Made by a program: the position numbers and the translations under genes. 64,000 nucleotides of DNA. Origin: Piromyces finnis (lineage: Eukaryota > Neocallimastigomycota > Neocallimastigomycetes > Neocallimastigales > Neocallimastigaceae). Within the stretch, counting starts at the first letter, position 1. The number at the start of each line of letters is the position of its first letter. Below, piece by piece: positions 1 through 16,825 of the stretch. The stretch lies in the NCBI GenBank assembly GCA_002104945.1, contig MCFH01000051.1, forward strand, positions 124,001 through 188,000, given 5' to 3'. Under the pieces are notes generated by a model. That model was given only the letters and a program-made list of their open reading frames with translations. It searched no databases and was not told the DNA's origin.

Positions 1-721
1 ATAAAGCCGAAAAAAAAATTAAATTAAAATTATTAAATAATCAAGTATATTAAAAAAACTAATTTACCTAATATATTTATAAAACTTTTAACATTATTAT
101 TAAGATAATAATAATTATGTCATTTTTTAATATTTTTTTTTTAAAATGAGTAAAAGTATACATATAATGTAATATATTTTTTTATTTTTCATAAATTATA
201 TAAAATTATAATTTATTATATCATTAAAAAAATATTTTTTAATACAGATTAATACAGATAATTTACAATTTACAATTATATTAATTATATATTAAATTTA
301 ATTTATAATAATTAAGCTTTTTATTTATTATTATGTAGGATTAATAATATAATACCTTTTTTTTTTTATTTTTATTATTATTTTTTTAATTTTAAATATC
401 TTAATTTTTTTTTTATTGTTCTTCATCTTTTAATTGAATTAGAAATGTTATTTTAATTTAATTGTTGTTGTGGTTTATATTTTTACTGATATTAAAATAT
501 TAAATAATAAGTTGAAAAGAAATTATAATAAAGAAATAGTATAGAAACATATAAAGTAGAATTAAACCACAATTACAAAATAAAGTAAGGTTGATAAAAC
601 ATCACATTTATTATTTTTAAATATATATAATTGTTAATAATATTAATACATATACATTTTATTTTACCATTACTTTTTAATTTTATTAGTATTTATATAT
701 ATATTTAAAAGAAGAAAAAGT

Positions 722-762
<41 letters not shown>

Positions 763-1686
763 ATATTAATTATGTAATAAATAATAAATTAAATAGTGCT
801 ATATAAAGAGAATTACTTTATAAAATATACAACAAAATAATATTATTATAATATAATAATATTATTATTTCTTCTTTTTCTTCTTATTTATATTTTATTT
901 TTTTTCTTTTAAATTAAAATTACTTTATTTAAACTTTTTTTTTTTTTGATATTAATATAGATAATTATATGAAATGTTTTGAGCTGATAAAACTATATTT
1001 TATTTACTAAATTATTATTTATTTATTATATTATTAATTTTATATAGCGAAGATATAACAAAAATCTATTAAAATTAAGTAAGAAAAATTATCGAGAAAA
1101 AATTTTCTATATGAAAATGAGCTATATATAAAAGATCTGATAAAAACAAAATACAGAAAGCAAAATATATATAACAATAATAAAAATTTAGAAATAATTA
1201 TATATAATTTAAATATTATTCAAATATTAAAACAAACATTCGACATTTTTTCTTCTTTCTTTTACTTATAGATTATAGATTTTAATTAATACTCGAAGGT
1301 AACTCTATATATAAATGATATATAAAGTATTATTTAGAAATATATATATATTAAAATTTATATATTCTATTCTCAAATATAAGTTTATTTTAAAGTAAAG
1401 TAATTAGTAGAATTTAAAATAGCTTTATTTTAAATTATACGTTAAACAATTTGATATTGTTTATTAAAATATTATATATTTAAAAGACCAAAACCAAAAC
1501 TAAAACCAAAACCAAAACCAAAACCAAAAAGACAAAAAAAAAAAACAAAAAAACAAAACAAAAAAATAAAAACAAACAAACAAACAAACAAACAAAACAA
1601 AACAAAACAAAACAAAAAAAAAAAACAAGCAATAATAACAACAAACAAATAAATTTTTTATATAGAATAATAGAAAATTAAAAATC
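1..1686. other. AT-rich non-coding region upstream of the RhoGEF gene
   Basis: I see no gene here. The stretch is very AT-rich, with a run of about 36 T at 723-758. Just upstream of the next start codon lies a C-plus-A leader: CCAAAA repeats at about 1488-1530 and CAAA repeats at about 1572-1613. That leader probably forms the 5' untranslated region of the downstream gene. The long minus-strand frame across it is only the complement of this simple repeat. Confidence 0.7.
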
Positions 1687-4600
1687 ATGAATATTGAATT
1701 ACCAGTAGCAACAAACGTACGTGTCAATACTGATTCGTTATATCAACAATGTTTAAAGCTTATTGAAAAAATTTATCCTTTGGAAGGATTTGATACTATC
1801 TTATTTTCTGATGGTGACTACTCAAAAATTTCAGATCCTGTAAAAATAATATGGGATATGTGCCGTTTAGGTAGTCCACTTTGTTTATTATATAATTTAT
1901 TACAACCAACAACTCCATTAGAAGCGAAACAAGGTGATAATATTTCAAAAGCTAATGTATCAAAACGTTGTGTTTTCCTTTTTATTCAAGCATGTCGTTC
2001 AGATTTACATATTCCAGAAGATGAATTATTCAAGATTACTGATGTTTTTAAAGAAGATACCAATTTATTTATTAAGGTCGTAAATGTTTTAAATATTCTC
2101 TTAAAAACAATCGAAGAAAGAGGTTATTATCCAAAAAATATTAAACCTTTACCATTTAATATACCGAATTCAGAAGATATTGAATCTCCAAAGGATAATC
2201 GTGCTAAACTAGTAGCTGAACTATTAAACACAGAAAGAAGTTATGTTCAGGATTTGGAAAGATTACATGTAATTAACAATTCTTATATATTTAATTAAAA
2301 AATATTTCATAATTATATAATATATTTTTTATTAAAAATATATATTATTAATTACTAATTAAAAATGTTATTATATTATGAAATAAATAAATATATATAA
2401 ACTCATCAAAGAATTATCAAATTGAAGCTGAAGCAAAAATACTGAGTAAGGAAGATTCTATTACTCTTTTTTCAAATTTAGGACAATTATTAGATTTTCA
2501 AAGAAAATTCTTAATTCATATGGAATCAGCTCTCTCTGTGTCAACACAAGAACAACGAATTGGTCATCTTTTTTCATCAATGGTAATTATATATATTATT
2601 GAAAATATAAAATTTATTATTTTAATATTTAACATATATTTTATCTACACTATATGTATAGGAAAAAGGTTTTGAGGTTTATCAAATTTTCTGTGCAAAT
2701 CAAGATAAAGCTGCAAAATTTGCATTAGAAAATTGCGATTCTTTAGTGGTATGTAACAAATAAATATATACATAACATTTTTTTTTATCTCTTATTAATT
2801 AATATATAATATTTTTATAAAATAGCCGTTAACAAACATTATGGAACCTAAATATGAGTTACCATCATATTTAATTAAACCAGTTCAAAGAATTTGCAAA
2901 TATCCATTATTATTAAATGTAAAATTTGATATTATAGTATAATAACATATTTATAATTATTTGAAATTAAATACTTAAATATTGAATTTTAATAGGAATT
3001 AATGAAGTATGATACAAAAGCTGAACACCCATATTGCCATGAACTACAACTTGGTTTAAATTCAATAAAGAGAGTTACTGAATTAACTAATGAAATTAAG
3101 CGTCAGGAGGAGAATGAGGAAATCACAGAGGATTTAAAGAATAATATTCAAGATTGGAAAGGTGTAAAAGTTGATGAATTAGGCTTATTATTGTTACGTG
3201 GAAATTTTACAATTTCTAATGGTAATAATGAACGTGAATATGTTTTATTTTTATTTCAAAATATGCTTTTATGTTGTCAGGAAAAGAAACAAGAAAAGAA
3301 AAAGAAAGGAAAAACAAAGATTACTTATATATTAAAAGGTAGTATTTATATTTCATCTATAGAAAGAGTTTTAAATAAATCTGTTATAAGCGAAAATTTC
3401 TTTGCGTTAAAAATTTATTGGAGTGATAAACTTATTAATCAAAGTTTTACTATAAAAAGTGTTAGTGAGGAACAATGCAATCGTTGGTTAACTCAAATAG
3501 AAAAGTTAGTTGATATTGATAAGCAAAAAACTCAAACTTTAAGTAGAAGACACCAAGATTATAATAATCGTTATGTTACTCGAGTTAATCATATAGATGG
3601 AATGTTTATGGATGAAGAATATGATAATATTAATAAAGGTGTTCATAATACTCATAGTATGTATAATAAGCCTGTATCTAGATCAGGATATAATAATTTA
3701 TCATCAGCATCTTTTACTTCCTCCCAGAATAATAGAGCACTTAATCGTTCAAAATCACAACCAAATATTTTTAATATCAATGGTCATGAACAACATAGAT
3801 ATGGATTCCATAATCAGGAAGCTCCGCCACTTCCATCATACTCAAATAATGAATATAACTATAATACAAATATTCCTTTACAAAATTCTAATACTCTTCC
3901 AGATCGTAAGAATACTATGGGAAATGGCAGAGAACAATCAAATTTCGATAATTTTTCTGCACCTCAACGTACTGTTAGCAGTCATGTTAAACATAATCAT
4001 TCTATGAATAATTTAAGACATTATCCAAAATATAATGAACCAGGTAAATGAAGTATATTTATTATTTTTATTATTAAAGGTATACTAATTTATTATTTTA
4101 TATTTTATGTTATGTTAACATTCAAAAATTATATTCAAAACAAAATTTAAGATGATTATTATACTTCAAAATCACCGACGAATGGTAGTAATATTCAATC
4201 ATCTTTCATACCACAAACAGCCCCTCTTCCACCTACACCTACTATCACAACTAATAAATCATTATACTCATCAAAATCAAATAATAATTTAAGTGAAGAA
4301 TATAAAAGCAACAACAACAACAACAATAATAATAATAAAATAGCTAATTCACCAACTACTAATTTTTATCCTGAAAGAAAAGCATCCCATGCTAAACCAT
4401 TAAAAATTAATATTGAAGATTATTCAAATCGTAGATATAACAATTCTTCTAAGTTATCAGAAAGTTATAGTGAACGTGAGGATGTTGGATCATTGTCACC
4501 GGCGTCAACTACTTCAAACTCATTAAGCGTATCATATGATCCTTATGAACCAATGTCTCCCACTGGATCATTTTATCATAGAAATCAATATAATCAAAAG

Positions 4601-5647
4601 ACTTCAAAAAAAGGTGAAAGCTATAATAATAATGAAAATAATTCCCTTAGAAATGATTATAATGAATTTGACATTAATAATAACTATAATTATTCTAAAA
4701 GTAATTCAAGAAATGAAGTTGAAGATCCAGTTATATATAATAACAGAAGAAGTGAATATAATAATGATTCATATGATTATGAAAGAAGTAGAAATCGTGA
4801 AAGAAGTAGGAGTAGAACAAGAGAAAAATCTATAAGGGAAAGAGATGATGAACATAATAGAGCGAGATCTAAATCTCGTACTAGAAATCCAAATTATAGA
4901 AATCCATCTTCTACTGTTAATAGTGTTTCACAATTAATTCAAGATTCAAGTAATTATGATAAGGATAGACCTAATGAAAAAATATTAAGAAATCAATCTT
5001 CTGTTTCAAGTCTTTCATATGAAATTAAAAAGAATGCTAGCATTAAATCCAATGCATCTAGTAATTCTATGGGTAGAAAAACTTCTGGTGGTAGTAGTAA
5101 TCCAGTCAATTCTTTCAATAATAATTTTACTAATTCACCGAGAATGCGCCCATCTCCACCAAGTACACCACGTCCATCAACCCCAAATCTTAATCGACCA
5201 TCGACTCCAAATCTTAATCGTCCTTCTACTCCTAACATTTCATCGCGTTTGAATAATATTAGACGCCCCTCTACTCCATTAAATTCTTCACTTTCAAGTA
5301 ATACTTACTCTTCCTCTGATACAACAACAGTGCGTTCTAATTATACTAAAATTAAAGTAAGTTATAATAGCCAAGAGTTTATTATAGTAGCGCCAAGTTC
5401 AGGATGTACGTATAATGAACTTATTTCAAAAATCGAACGAAAAATACGTTTAAATGAAAGAACAATAAGTGATAATAGACCGTTGAGAATCCGTTATAAG
5501 GATGAAGATAATGATTTTGTTACCATCATTACTGATGAGGATATTAATTTAGCTTTTGAAATTGCATTAAAAATTTGGAAGTCTAATAAAGATACAAATG
5601 AACCTATGTTAAGTATGATGGTTAACCTTTATGTTGATAGAAAATAA
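1687..5647 (+). CDS. CDC24: Cdc24-type Rho guanine nucleotide exchange factor
   Basis: This is a Rho-family GEF of the Cdc24 type, which activates Cdc42 and sets cell polarity. I join six exons: 1687-2268, 2412-2582, 2662-2748, 2826-2918, 2996-4043 and 4152-5647, giving 1158 aa with consistent phases. The N-terminal ~150 residues look like the Cdc24 calponin-homology region. A DH (RhoGEF) domain follows from about residue 173, with NTERSYVQDLERLH and the hallmark KPVQRICKYPLLLN. A PH domain lies at about 369-483. A long Ser/Asn/Arg-rich linker carries three PSTPNL-type repeats. The last ~100 residues form a PB1 domain with an OPCA-like acidic motif (RYKDEDNDFVTIITDED), the module that binds the Bem1 scaffold in yeasts. 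Domain order matches Cdc24; the linker is longer than in yeast. The start is the only ATG compatible with the CH region. Confidence 0.93.
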
Positions 5648-6061
5648 AAATTTCAACAATAATTCTCTTATATTAATTAGATTAGAAAAAATAGTAATCA
5701 TTAAAATACATAACCATTTGTTAATTTTTGATTTATAAAAACAGCAATAATTTAATAATTAAGCAACAAAATAATAAATAAAAAACAAAATTAAAATTAT
5801 TATCATTGAATTTATTTTGATTCAGTATAAATTATTATTTCAAAAATCAAACATTTAAAAATAGAAATTAAAAAATAAAGATATAAAATATATTTTAATA
5901 TTTTATATATTATTAAAATTAATGAATAACAAAATTGGAAAGAAATTGATAGAGCAAAATGAAATTGTTATTATTTTATAATAGCTTAAAATCTTTTTAA
6001 AATAATGTATATATTATTACTATTACTATTAATACTATTATTTTTATTTTTTATTTATTTT

Positions 6062-6101
<40 letters not shown>

Positions 6102-6614
6102 TTATTTTTTATTAAAAGAAAAGAAAAAAGAGGTGAAAGTTTTAAATAATGAAATGGTAATAGTAACCAAAATATAATTTAAAGGTTAAATTACAAATTA
6201 CTAATTTAATTGATAGTAATAAAAAAATAACAGTTAAATTTTATATTTATTATTATTTTTTTTTTAAGTTATAATAAATGGAAATGAAAATATTATAGAT
6301 AGTTAGCAATTATTATAGACAACAATAACAATTACAATAACTACTAATAGTAATAGTAGTTATTTCTATTTATATATAAATAGAAATATGGAAAAATATT
6401 TAGTATATATTATATATATGCGTTTTTTTTTTTTTTTTTTTTTTTTGTTTTTTGTTAGATGGTTATTGTTTCTTAATATTTTTATGTAATTTAATTACAA
6501 AAAACAAAAAACAAAAAACAAAAACAAACTAAAAAAAGAAAATTAAATATTAAAAATGAAGAATCTAATAAATGTATTTCTATAATTAATCTTTCTTTAA
6601 TATTTGTTCTTTTT

Positions 6615-6681
<67 letters not shown>

Positions 6682-7182
6682 AATAGTTTTATTCAAGAAT
6701 ATAAAAAATTAATATTTTAAACAATTAATATTAAATAATCCAATTCCCATAAATAAAACGTAAAGAAAATAAACAATAATAACAATATATATATTTTATA
6801 AAGGTTTATTTATTTTTTATTTTTTGTTTGTTTTGTTTTGTTTTTTTTATGATTTTTATAATTACTATTATTGCAAAGATGAAAATTAGTATTATTATTA
6901 TTTTTTTTTTAAAAATAATATATATATATAATTAGGTAAAATTTTATTTTATGGAAAATAATAAAAATAATTATTAATATATATATTATTTTTATTTTTA
7001 TTTTTTCTTCTATATTTGCTATTTAATAATTATTATAATTTCTCTCCTTTTTCTTTATTAATCATTTATTATACTCTAATGAATGTATTAATTATGATGC
7101 TATCTTAAACATTGGAAAGAAAAAAAAAAATATCATGATAATTACATGTAAGCTAATAATTTTAATAGGCAAAAAAAAAAAA
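5648..7182. other. Convergent AT-rich spacer with microsatellites
   Basis: This is the 3' spacer between the convergent RhoGEF and Arp1 genes. It holds an (ATT)n tract at about 6065-6101, a T run at about 6422-6446, and a (TTTC)n tract running into a T run at about 6613-6675. I see no coding potential. Confidence 0.7.
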
Positions 7183-9813
<2,631 letters not shown>

Positions 9814-10344
9814 ATTGTTTATAAAAAAAGTTTATAAAGTATATTTATTCAATTTTTGATTTTTCTAAGTTGATAAATATATATTGATGTATTGTAATGT
9901 ATATTATATTATATTTTTTCTTTCTTTCTTTCCTTTTTTTTTTTTAAAAAAAAATATTACAATAACTAATTATGTAAATAATTATATATACTTTATAATA
10001 TATAGAAAATAATGATTTAATACAGTTTTATAAAAATATAAAGGTTAGTATTCTATGTAAAAAAAAAAAAAAAAAGAATATAAACTTTTATTAATTTGTT
10101 ATTTTATTTTTTTATTTGTTTTGAAAAAGTTTTAATTGCCATAATTAAATATCATTAAGAATCAATGATATTATCAATAATAATAGAAAATATTCTTTTT
10201 TATTAGAAAATTCAATTTTATTCAATGAAAAAATTTTCTCATTAAATAAATTTATATAATGTATATATTAAGTAAAAGTATGAAACTTATATATTAGTTA
10301 AATAATATTTGTTAATAATTGTTCGAACATTTGAATTGTTAATG

Positions 10345-10410
<66 letters not shown>

Positions 10411-11513
10411 TAATTGCTTATGCGCTTTTATTTCTTTTAGTTTAATTTTTATGTATTTTCAATGAATTATAGATAGAAATAAAAATATTTTTAATAATAA
10501 TAATGATAATAATAATAGTAAAGAATATATTTTTTAATACTAACTAAATTATATATTTAAAATTATGAGCATTAATATTCACTTTATTATAATTATTTTT
10601 AAAGAGAATAATTTTCTAATAAAAACTTTATTTCTTTTATTTAAAAAACAATATAGAATTTAAAAATTTAAAGTTCCACAAGAAATTATTTAAATTTTGT
10701 AACCTTTATTTAATTAATATATATAAAAGTAATATGAATATGAATAAATATTTTAATAATTTAACAAGAACTTTTATAAAAACCAATAATGATATGGATT
10801 AATCATAATTTTTGAATAATTCAATTTATTTCAAATTAACTTTTATTTCAAGCTTAAATTATAAGTTTTAGTTATAGTTATAATAATTATTTAATAACAA
10901 TAATAACGATTTTTAATTAATAATAACTTTAGATTTTTTTAAAGACATTTTTTAAAGACATTTTATAATTTGCAATATAAATAATTACTAATTACATAAT
11001 TATATAATATGATTTTATATGATTTTTACAGTATTATAAAAAAATAATTTAATTTTAATAATAAAATAATATATAGAAAATAAAGAGTGAATAGAAATTA
11101 AAATGACACTAAAGATATAAAATTTCAATTAATACAAAAATTATATAATTTAATCATTTATATAATCTTTATTATAACAACATTATTTTAGTTTATTTTT
11201 TTCTTAATTAAAATAATTCTCTTCCGTTCATAAAAATAATAATAAAAAAAAAAAAAAAAAAAAAAGAAACCAAACAATAAAAAAAGAAAAGTAATGAAAA
11301 TTTTATTTATATAAATTATGTTCAATACATATTAATTCGTATTAACGATTTTATAAATAAATGTAATAATTTCTTATTATAATACATAATTTTATCCAAT
11401 CATATTTAATCTATTTTATGATTGGTATTTTTAATTTTTGTATAATGAAACTGAATGATCAGGGTAGTAGATTTTTTTACTTCCTCTCTCTCATTATTTG
11501 TGTTAACTGAATC
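9814..11513. other. Divergent promoter region between Arp1 and eS26
   Basis: This AT-rich spacer between divergently transcribed genes must hold both promoters. It contains an (AAT)n tract at about 10344-10409 and short A runs. The last ~40 bp before the eS26 start are pyrimidine-rich (TTCCTCTCTCTC at about 11481-11492), the kind of leader often seen on ribosomal protein mRNAs. I see no coding region. Confidence 0.6.
10344..10409. repeat. (AAT)n microsatellite
   Basis: About 20 AAT units in the divergent spacer between Arp1 and eS26. Confidence 0.9.
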
Positions 11514-12331
11514 ATGGTAAATTGATTAAATGAATGATGAATTGATTTATTTATGTTTAAATTATTTTTATTCTTGAAGATTTAAAAATGTTATGAATAT
11601 ATTGTTTATGTGTGTTTTTGTTATTATTATGATACGTTTGTTTAATGTTTACTAGTCCGTTTGGTAATACCAAAAGTTAATAGATAGATAGATGGATGAA
11701 TAATAATAAAATTACATAATATATATACATATTGTATATATCGTTGTCTTTTAACTTTAAACTTATGTATATTATAATAATGACAATAAAGCTGTTGTTT
11801 TAATACTCTTTAAATATTAAATATGAATTATTATAATTAATCTATATTTTTTTAAATATAATATATTTTATAGACCCAAAAAAGAAGAAATAACGGACGT
11901 AACAAGCACGGTCGCGGACACGTTAAATTTGTTCGTTGTGCCAACTGCTCCAGAGCTGTTCCAAAGGATAAGGCCATCAAGAGATTCTTAATCAGAAACA
12001 TGGTCGAAGCCGCCGCTGTTCGTGATATTGCTGAAAACTCCGTCTACGACAGTAAATATTAAACTCAACATAATAAATTTAAAATATATTATAAATGTAT
12101 GAATGTATGATATATTAATTATTTTTTTATAATATAAATTAATATTTAAACTATAAAAATAAAGATGTTGTTCTTCCAAAGCTCTACATTAAGATGCACT
12201 ACTGTATCTCTTGTGGTATCCACAGTCACATTGTCCGTGTTCGTTCTCGTGAAGGTCGTCGTAACAGAGCTCCACCACAAAGATTCAGATTCAACAAGGA
12301 CGGAAAGAAGGTTACTCCAAACAAGGCCTAA
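11514..12331 (+). CDS. RPS26: 40S ribosomal protein eS26
   Basis: This encodes ribosomal protein eS26, which sits at the mRNA exit channel of the small subunit. Three exons join in phase: 11514-11516 (only the ATG), 11874-12051 and 12165-12331, giving 115 aa. The protein reads [19 protein letters not shown] at the N-terminus, then the zinc-ribbon cysteines in RCANCSRA and [10 protein letters not shown], the conserved [10 protein letters not shown] and VEAAAVRD, and ends with [18 protein letters not shown]. All are standard for the family. Putting an intron directly after the start codon is typical of fungal ribosomal protein genes. Here it is supported by the ATG/GTAAAT junction and the lack of any other start. 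Intron 1 is 357 bp. Codon use is more GC-rich than in neighbouring genes, as expected for high expression. Confidence 0.95.
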
Positions 12332-12887
12332 ATTAGACATTAAAGCCTAGTTCTTTTTTAATTGTTGGAAATTTCAAAATAAATAAAAATTTTTTTGAAA
12401 CAAAATTAAACAGTAAAATATAATGGATGCATTTTAAAATATTTAAGTTTTGTGTTTAAAAATAAGAACGTAATGTGGAGGTGTAAATGTATTGAGGAAA
12501 AAATAGACAAACTAAAAGGTAATAATAAATTAGTAGATATAGTGTTGTAATTTTAAATATTAGAGAGTAATAGTATAGGTAAAAACATGTGAAATAAACC
12601 ATGATTGTTATTAGTCTTATTTCAAAAAAGTATAAACGTTTTAAAAGAGCAATATTATTTTTAAAATTTATTTATAATGTGTAAACCAACTATTTAAAAG
12701 ATTTTTAGAAGTAGTAAAATTATCCAGAATAGTAAATTACAATTGATTATTATTGCTTTAATATTTTATTTTAATTTAAGGAATATAAAAAGATTTCAAA
12801 AAATATCTTAATACAGGTGTATTTAATTTCTAAACTTATTTTATAATTGTATTTTGAAATAATAACAAAAATTTCAAAAGATTTGTA
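12332..12887. other. Downstream region of eS26
   Basis: No gene is seen. This is AT-rich sequence between the eS26 stop and the first LINE fragment. Confidence 0.6.
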
Positions 12888-12954
12888 ACATGAATTATAA
12901 TTTTAATTAAATTAATAATAAAGTTTAAAATATTTGATGCCGTTAAAAAAAAAA
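12888..12954 (+). mobile_element. Solo 3' terminus of the local LINE family
   Basis: These 67 bp match the extreme 3' end of the full-length LINE at 27708-27770 almost base for base, including AATAATAAAGTTTAAAATAT and GATGCCGTTAAAAAA, and end in a short A run. This is a very short 5'-truncated insertion. Directly after it, 12955-12985 reads like a drifted second copy of the same terminus (AGATTTGCTGTTAATAAAAA). Confidence 0.8.
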
Positions 12955-13068
12955 TTTAAAAGATTTGCTGTTAATAAAAAAAAAATTATTAAAGTGTTTA
13001 ATATTAAAAGATTAAATGCAATAATTCTAGTGTATTTAACAATTATCAATGTTCAAAAAATATAAAAC

Positions 13069-14478
13069 AACAACCAAGAGCGTCAGGCCAGGAGGCCAGC
13101 GCAACCAATGAAGATCATAATTTTGTCCCATGATAAAATTTTGATCTTTGGCTCGGTGTCCCATGGAAGTCAAATACAATTATTATACCTTAGTATAATA
13201 GTGGCTTTTTCACACCTTGTCAATTACATTCCTAAATTTAGAAAATACACGTGGTGCAAATCAAGTAGGACACTTGATAAAAAATTAAAGAAACATGGAG
13301 ATGTTAAAGCAGTTAAAAACTTTTATTGGAAAGATCTCAAAGGGAATTCAATCAAAGTGCAATATTATGATGATAATAAATTTAGTGAAACTAAAGATTT
13401 TATTAAATTATGTTATGAATACCCAGAGTTTGCCTATGGCTTCTACTGGCTATTGAAAGCAAGAAGCGGATACAAGTTGGATGCTAGAGTTGCCAAAGCT
13501 GCTAAATTTGTTGATCCAGTTTGTCCTAACTACTGTCCATGTTGCAAGTGTGGAGATCAAAGTATTAAACATTGGTTATTAGATTGTCCAACATTTAGAG
13601 ATATCCGTATTAAACATTATGATTCCATAGTCTAGCTACTATATTTTTTCAGTCAACGTAATTCCAATAGTCCTATCAATAATAATGAAAATGTTAATAT
13701 CAGTAGAGATAGCAATAACATTAATAGTAATAGTAACAATAGTAGTAATAATAATTACAATAGTAATAGTAACAATAGTAATAATAGAAATAGTAATAAT
13801 AACAATAGTAGTTATAGAAATAATAATACTAGTAATGATAGCAATAGTGAAGATAATAATTCTAATTTAGATAGTAATTTAGTTAATGATAGTAATAGTT
13901 CTAATAATCCGGTGAATATTAATGTGTATGATTATTCTAGTGTGTGCAGTAAAATATTTAAATTCCTTCTTGGGGGAAGAAGTTTTAACAATATTAATTA
14001 CAATTCAAGGGAATGGAAAGAACTTTGCAAGCGTCAGATTCAATCTGGTACTAACGAAGGAACACCATTCTTGACGGTAACCGCGGAACTTCTAACCAAA
14101 ATCATGCCTTTTGCTATTGGCCAGCAATGGTCAATGTTTAAAAGGTTTGAAGCAACACCCAAGAGCGTCAATGCTGAAGAAACAGTAAGACAGGCCAGGA
14201 GGGCCAGCGCAACCAATGGAGATCATAATTTTGTTCCATGACAAAATTTTGATCTTTGACTCGGTGTCCCATTGGAAGTCAAATACAATTATTATACTTT
14301 AGTATGATAGTGGCTTTCTTACTTTAATTAAAATTACTAGAATACATTATACCCAATTTTTATTCATTTGTGTTTATTTAAACATATTTTTTTTATTTTT
14401 ATTTTTATTTTTTAATTTTTTATTACATGTATTATAATTTTAATTAAATTAATAATAAAGTTTATAATATTTGATGCC

Positions 14479-14513
<35 letters not shown>
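13069..14513 (+). mobile_element. Chimeric 5'-truncated LINE copy
   Basis: Two LINE pieces are joined head to tail. Piece one (about 13069-13208) covers the end of the ORF and the first part of the 3' UTR; it lacks about 22 bp internally compared with the full copy. Piece two (about 13209-14513) starts abruptly at the position equal to 26497 of the full-length element and runs through the 3' UTR to a poly(A) of about 30. Piece two is nearly identical to the full copy, so it is young; piece one has drifted more. I found no convincing target-site duplication. The order suggests insertion of one truncated copy into another, or template switching during reverse transcription. Confidence 0.85.
13210..14241 (+). 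pseudogene. Broken C-terminal part of the LINE ORF
   Basis: This corresponds to about residues 1172-1513 of the intact LINE protein at 22982-27523. It includes the C-terminal zinc knuckle and the Asn/Ser-rich segment. The reading frame is kept overall, but a C-to-T change turns the CAG codon after HYDSIV into a TAG stop at 13633-13635. With its 5' end missing it cannot encode an endonuclease or reverse transcriptase. The frame upstream of 13210 runs into LINE 3' UTR sequence and is not real protein. Confidence 0.85.
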
Positions 14514-16825
14514 AACTAAAATATTAAAAATCAATATCTTCATGTAAAATGATATAAATAATTTACTTTAAAATTATTTTCTTGTCTTGACCTTAAAAAA
14601 ATTATTGATTTTTTTATGAAAATTTTTATAGTATTAAAATAGATCAAATTATGAATATATTAGACTTTTTTTTCTCTCTCAAATTAATGCAAATTAAAAA
14701 GTATTATATATTAGAAATTTAAAATTAACTTTAATTATTTTATTAATAATAATTTTAAAGAGTCTTCTTTATAAATTGTTTATATTACAAGAATTTAATA
14801 CATTATTATTAAAAATGTAAAGTCATTGTTATATAAAAGAAATAATATTATGTTGATATTTTTTATGAATTTTATTTTTTTAAAGAAATATTGACAACAG
14901 TATATATATATATATTCTTTTATTATAATAAATAATATAGTATTACTTCTTTTTTTTTTTAATGATTTTTTCATTGAAATAATGTGAACGTATTAATTAT
15001 AATTTATTAAGAAAATCCTTAAAGATTTTAATGTGTAAACTTATCATATAATTAAATAACATAGTATAAATTCACTTAATTTATATGAATAAAAAGATTA
15101 TATAATTACTATAAAATGTTGTATATTGATATTTCTATGAATACTCGCTTTTTACAAAACATTATCACTGGATGCTTTTATAACTATTTGTTTAAAAGGT
15201 ACTTTTCAATTATTGCTACAATTATGAAATAAAAAATATTTATATACTTAATTAAAAACCTCATAAATTAAAATTCATATATTAAATTTTTCCGATATTT
15301 TACATAAAAGTACTTAATATTGAATATAATTTTAATTCTCCACATAAAATTAATATAATTTGGTGGCAATATTTTAAAATTATTATATGGCTGTAAGTGG
15401 CAGAAATATTTTCAAATTTTATAAAAGTAAATAAATAAATAATATATTAATTAAATAAATGTTCAATTAAGAATATATATATGTTTTTTCAATATATTTT
15501 ATCTATTGGGTTTAAAGTAAATTAAGGTGTTACAAAATATTAGGATAAATCATTATATAATTATATATATATAAATTTATGTGATTTTATTTTATGAAGA
15601 CCTAATAATAAAAACATAACCATTATATAATGAAATTTTATGATTTTATGATTTTATAATTAAAAATTTTAATATTATATAGTATATTAAAGTAAAAAAA
15701 AAAAAAAAAAAAAATCTGAAGTGTAGTATCATATATAATCATTTTTTAGTATTTTCTCTGCTTTCTTTGATAATATCTTATTTGCTTTTCACTCTTTTCA
15801 TTCTCTAATTTTCATTATTATGATTTTCATTTTCTTTGTTATTTTACTATTATCATCAAATGAAAACTTATGCTTCTATAACTGATATTTTTAAATTTTA
15901 AATTTTAAATATTCAATTTTCAAAAAAATTTTTTTTTATTATTATTAAATATATATAAAAATTAAAGTAATTAAAATAAAAAACATAAACAAATAAATGA
16001 AATAGGTTTAACAGTATTTTAATGGTAAAATTAAAGAAAGAAATACTATTATAAGATGCTATTATAACAGTTCAATATAACCATTGATTTTTGACTTTTA
16101 AAGATCTCGATATTTGACATTAAATGAAATTAATTATATAATAACAAATTTCTTTGAATAATTAATATAAAAATAGCAATTAAATATTACTATATTATAG
16201 TTAAACTAGCAATAAATTTATATTGAAAATGAAAATGTTAAATATTTATACCTTTTTTTTAAATATAATATGATTTAATTAACTTTTAATTATATATTAA
16301 CATATAACAACAAAATATACTACTATATATTTATATTTATTATACCGTTATTATTATAAACTTAAGTCTAAACATTTTTGCTTAATTATTCTTTTATTAT
16401 TTTATTATTTATAAAGAAAGAAAAAAACTATATAGCTACAGCAAAACTATCTTTATTTTATTTTTTTTAGAATTTTTATATTATTTTTAATTATTTTTTC
16501 CTTCTTCTTCATTTTATGTTTTTGAATGTCTTTTTCTTTAAAAATTTTATCTTTTCTTAATATATCATACGAAATTTCCATTGTAAATTTTGTTTAATAT
16601 ACTAAAATAAAATCATTTAAATTTTTACATTTTTTCTGTTATATCAATTTTTATGTCTAATTCTAAAATGTATAAAGAAAATTATTATTAATTAGTATAA
16701 AATTAAATAATTATTTAAATAATTTATAAAAATAACAATAAAATAAAATTCTAGAAATTTCATTTTATTAACAAAATTTTTTTTTATTTGCTTGCTTTTG
16801 CTTGAAGCAAAGAAAAATAAGCTAT
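14514..16825. other. AT-rich intergenic region
   Basis: I see no coding region, RNA gene or organised repeat here, only AT-rich sequence with homopolymer runs. Confidence 0.6.

Noticed and set aside
1500-1727. Minus-strand frame of 75 codons rich in Phe
   Set aside because: It is the complement of the CCAAAA/CAAA repeat leader of the RhoGEF gene; no protein-like composition.
11517-11873. C/D-box snoRNA in the first intron of eS26
   Set aside because: An ATGATGA-like C box occurs near 11533, but I found no CTGA D box at a suitable distance or terminal stem.
13108-13209. Extra N-terminal 33 residues on the truncated LINE frame
   Set aside because: They derive from LINE 3' UTR sequence read across the chimeric junction, not from a coding domain.
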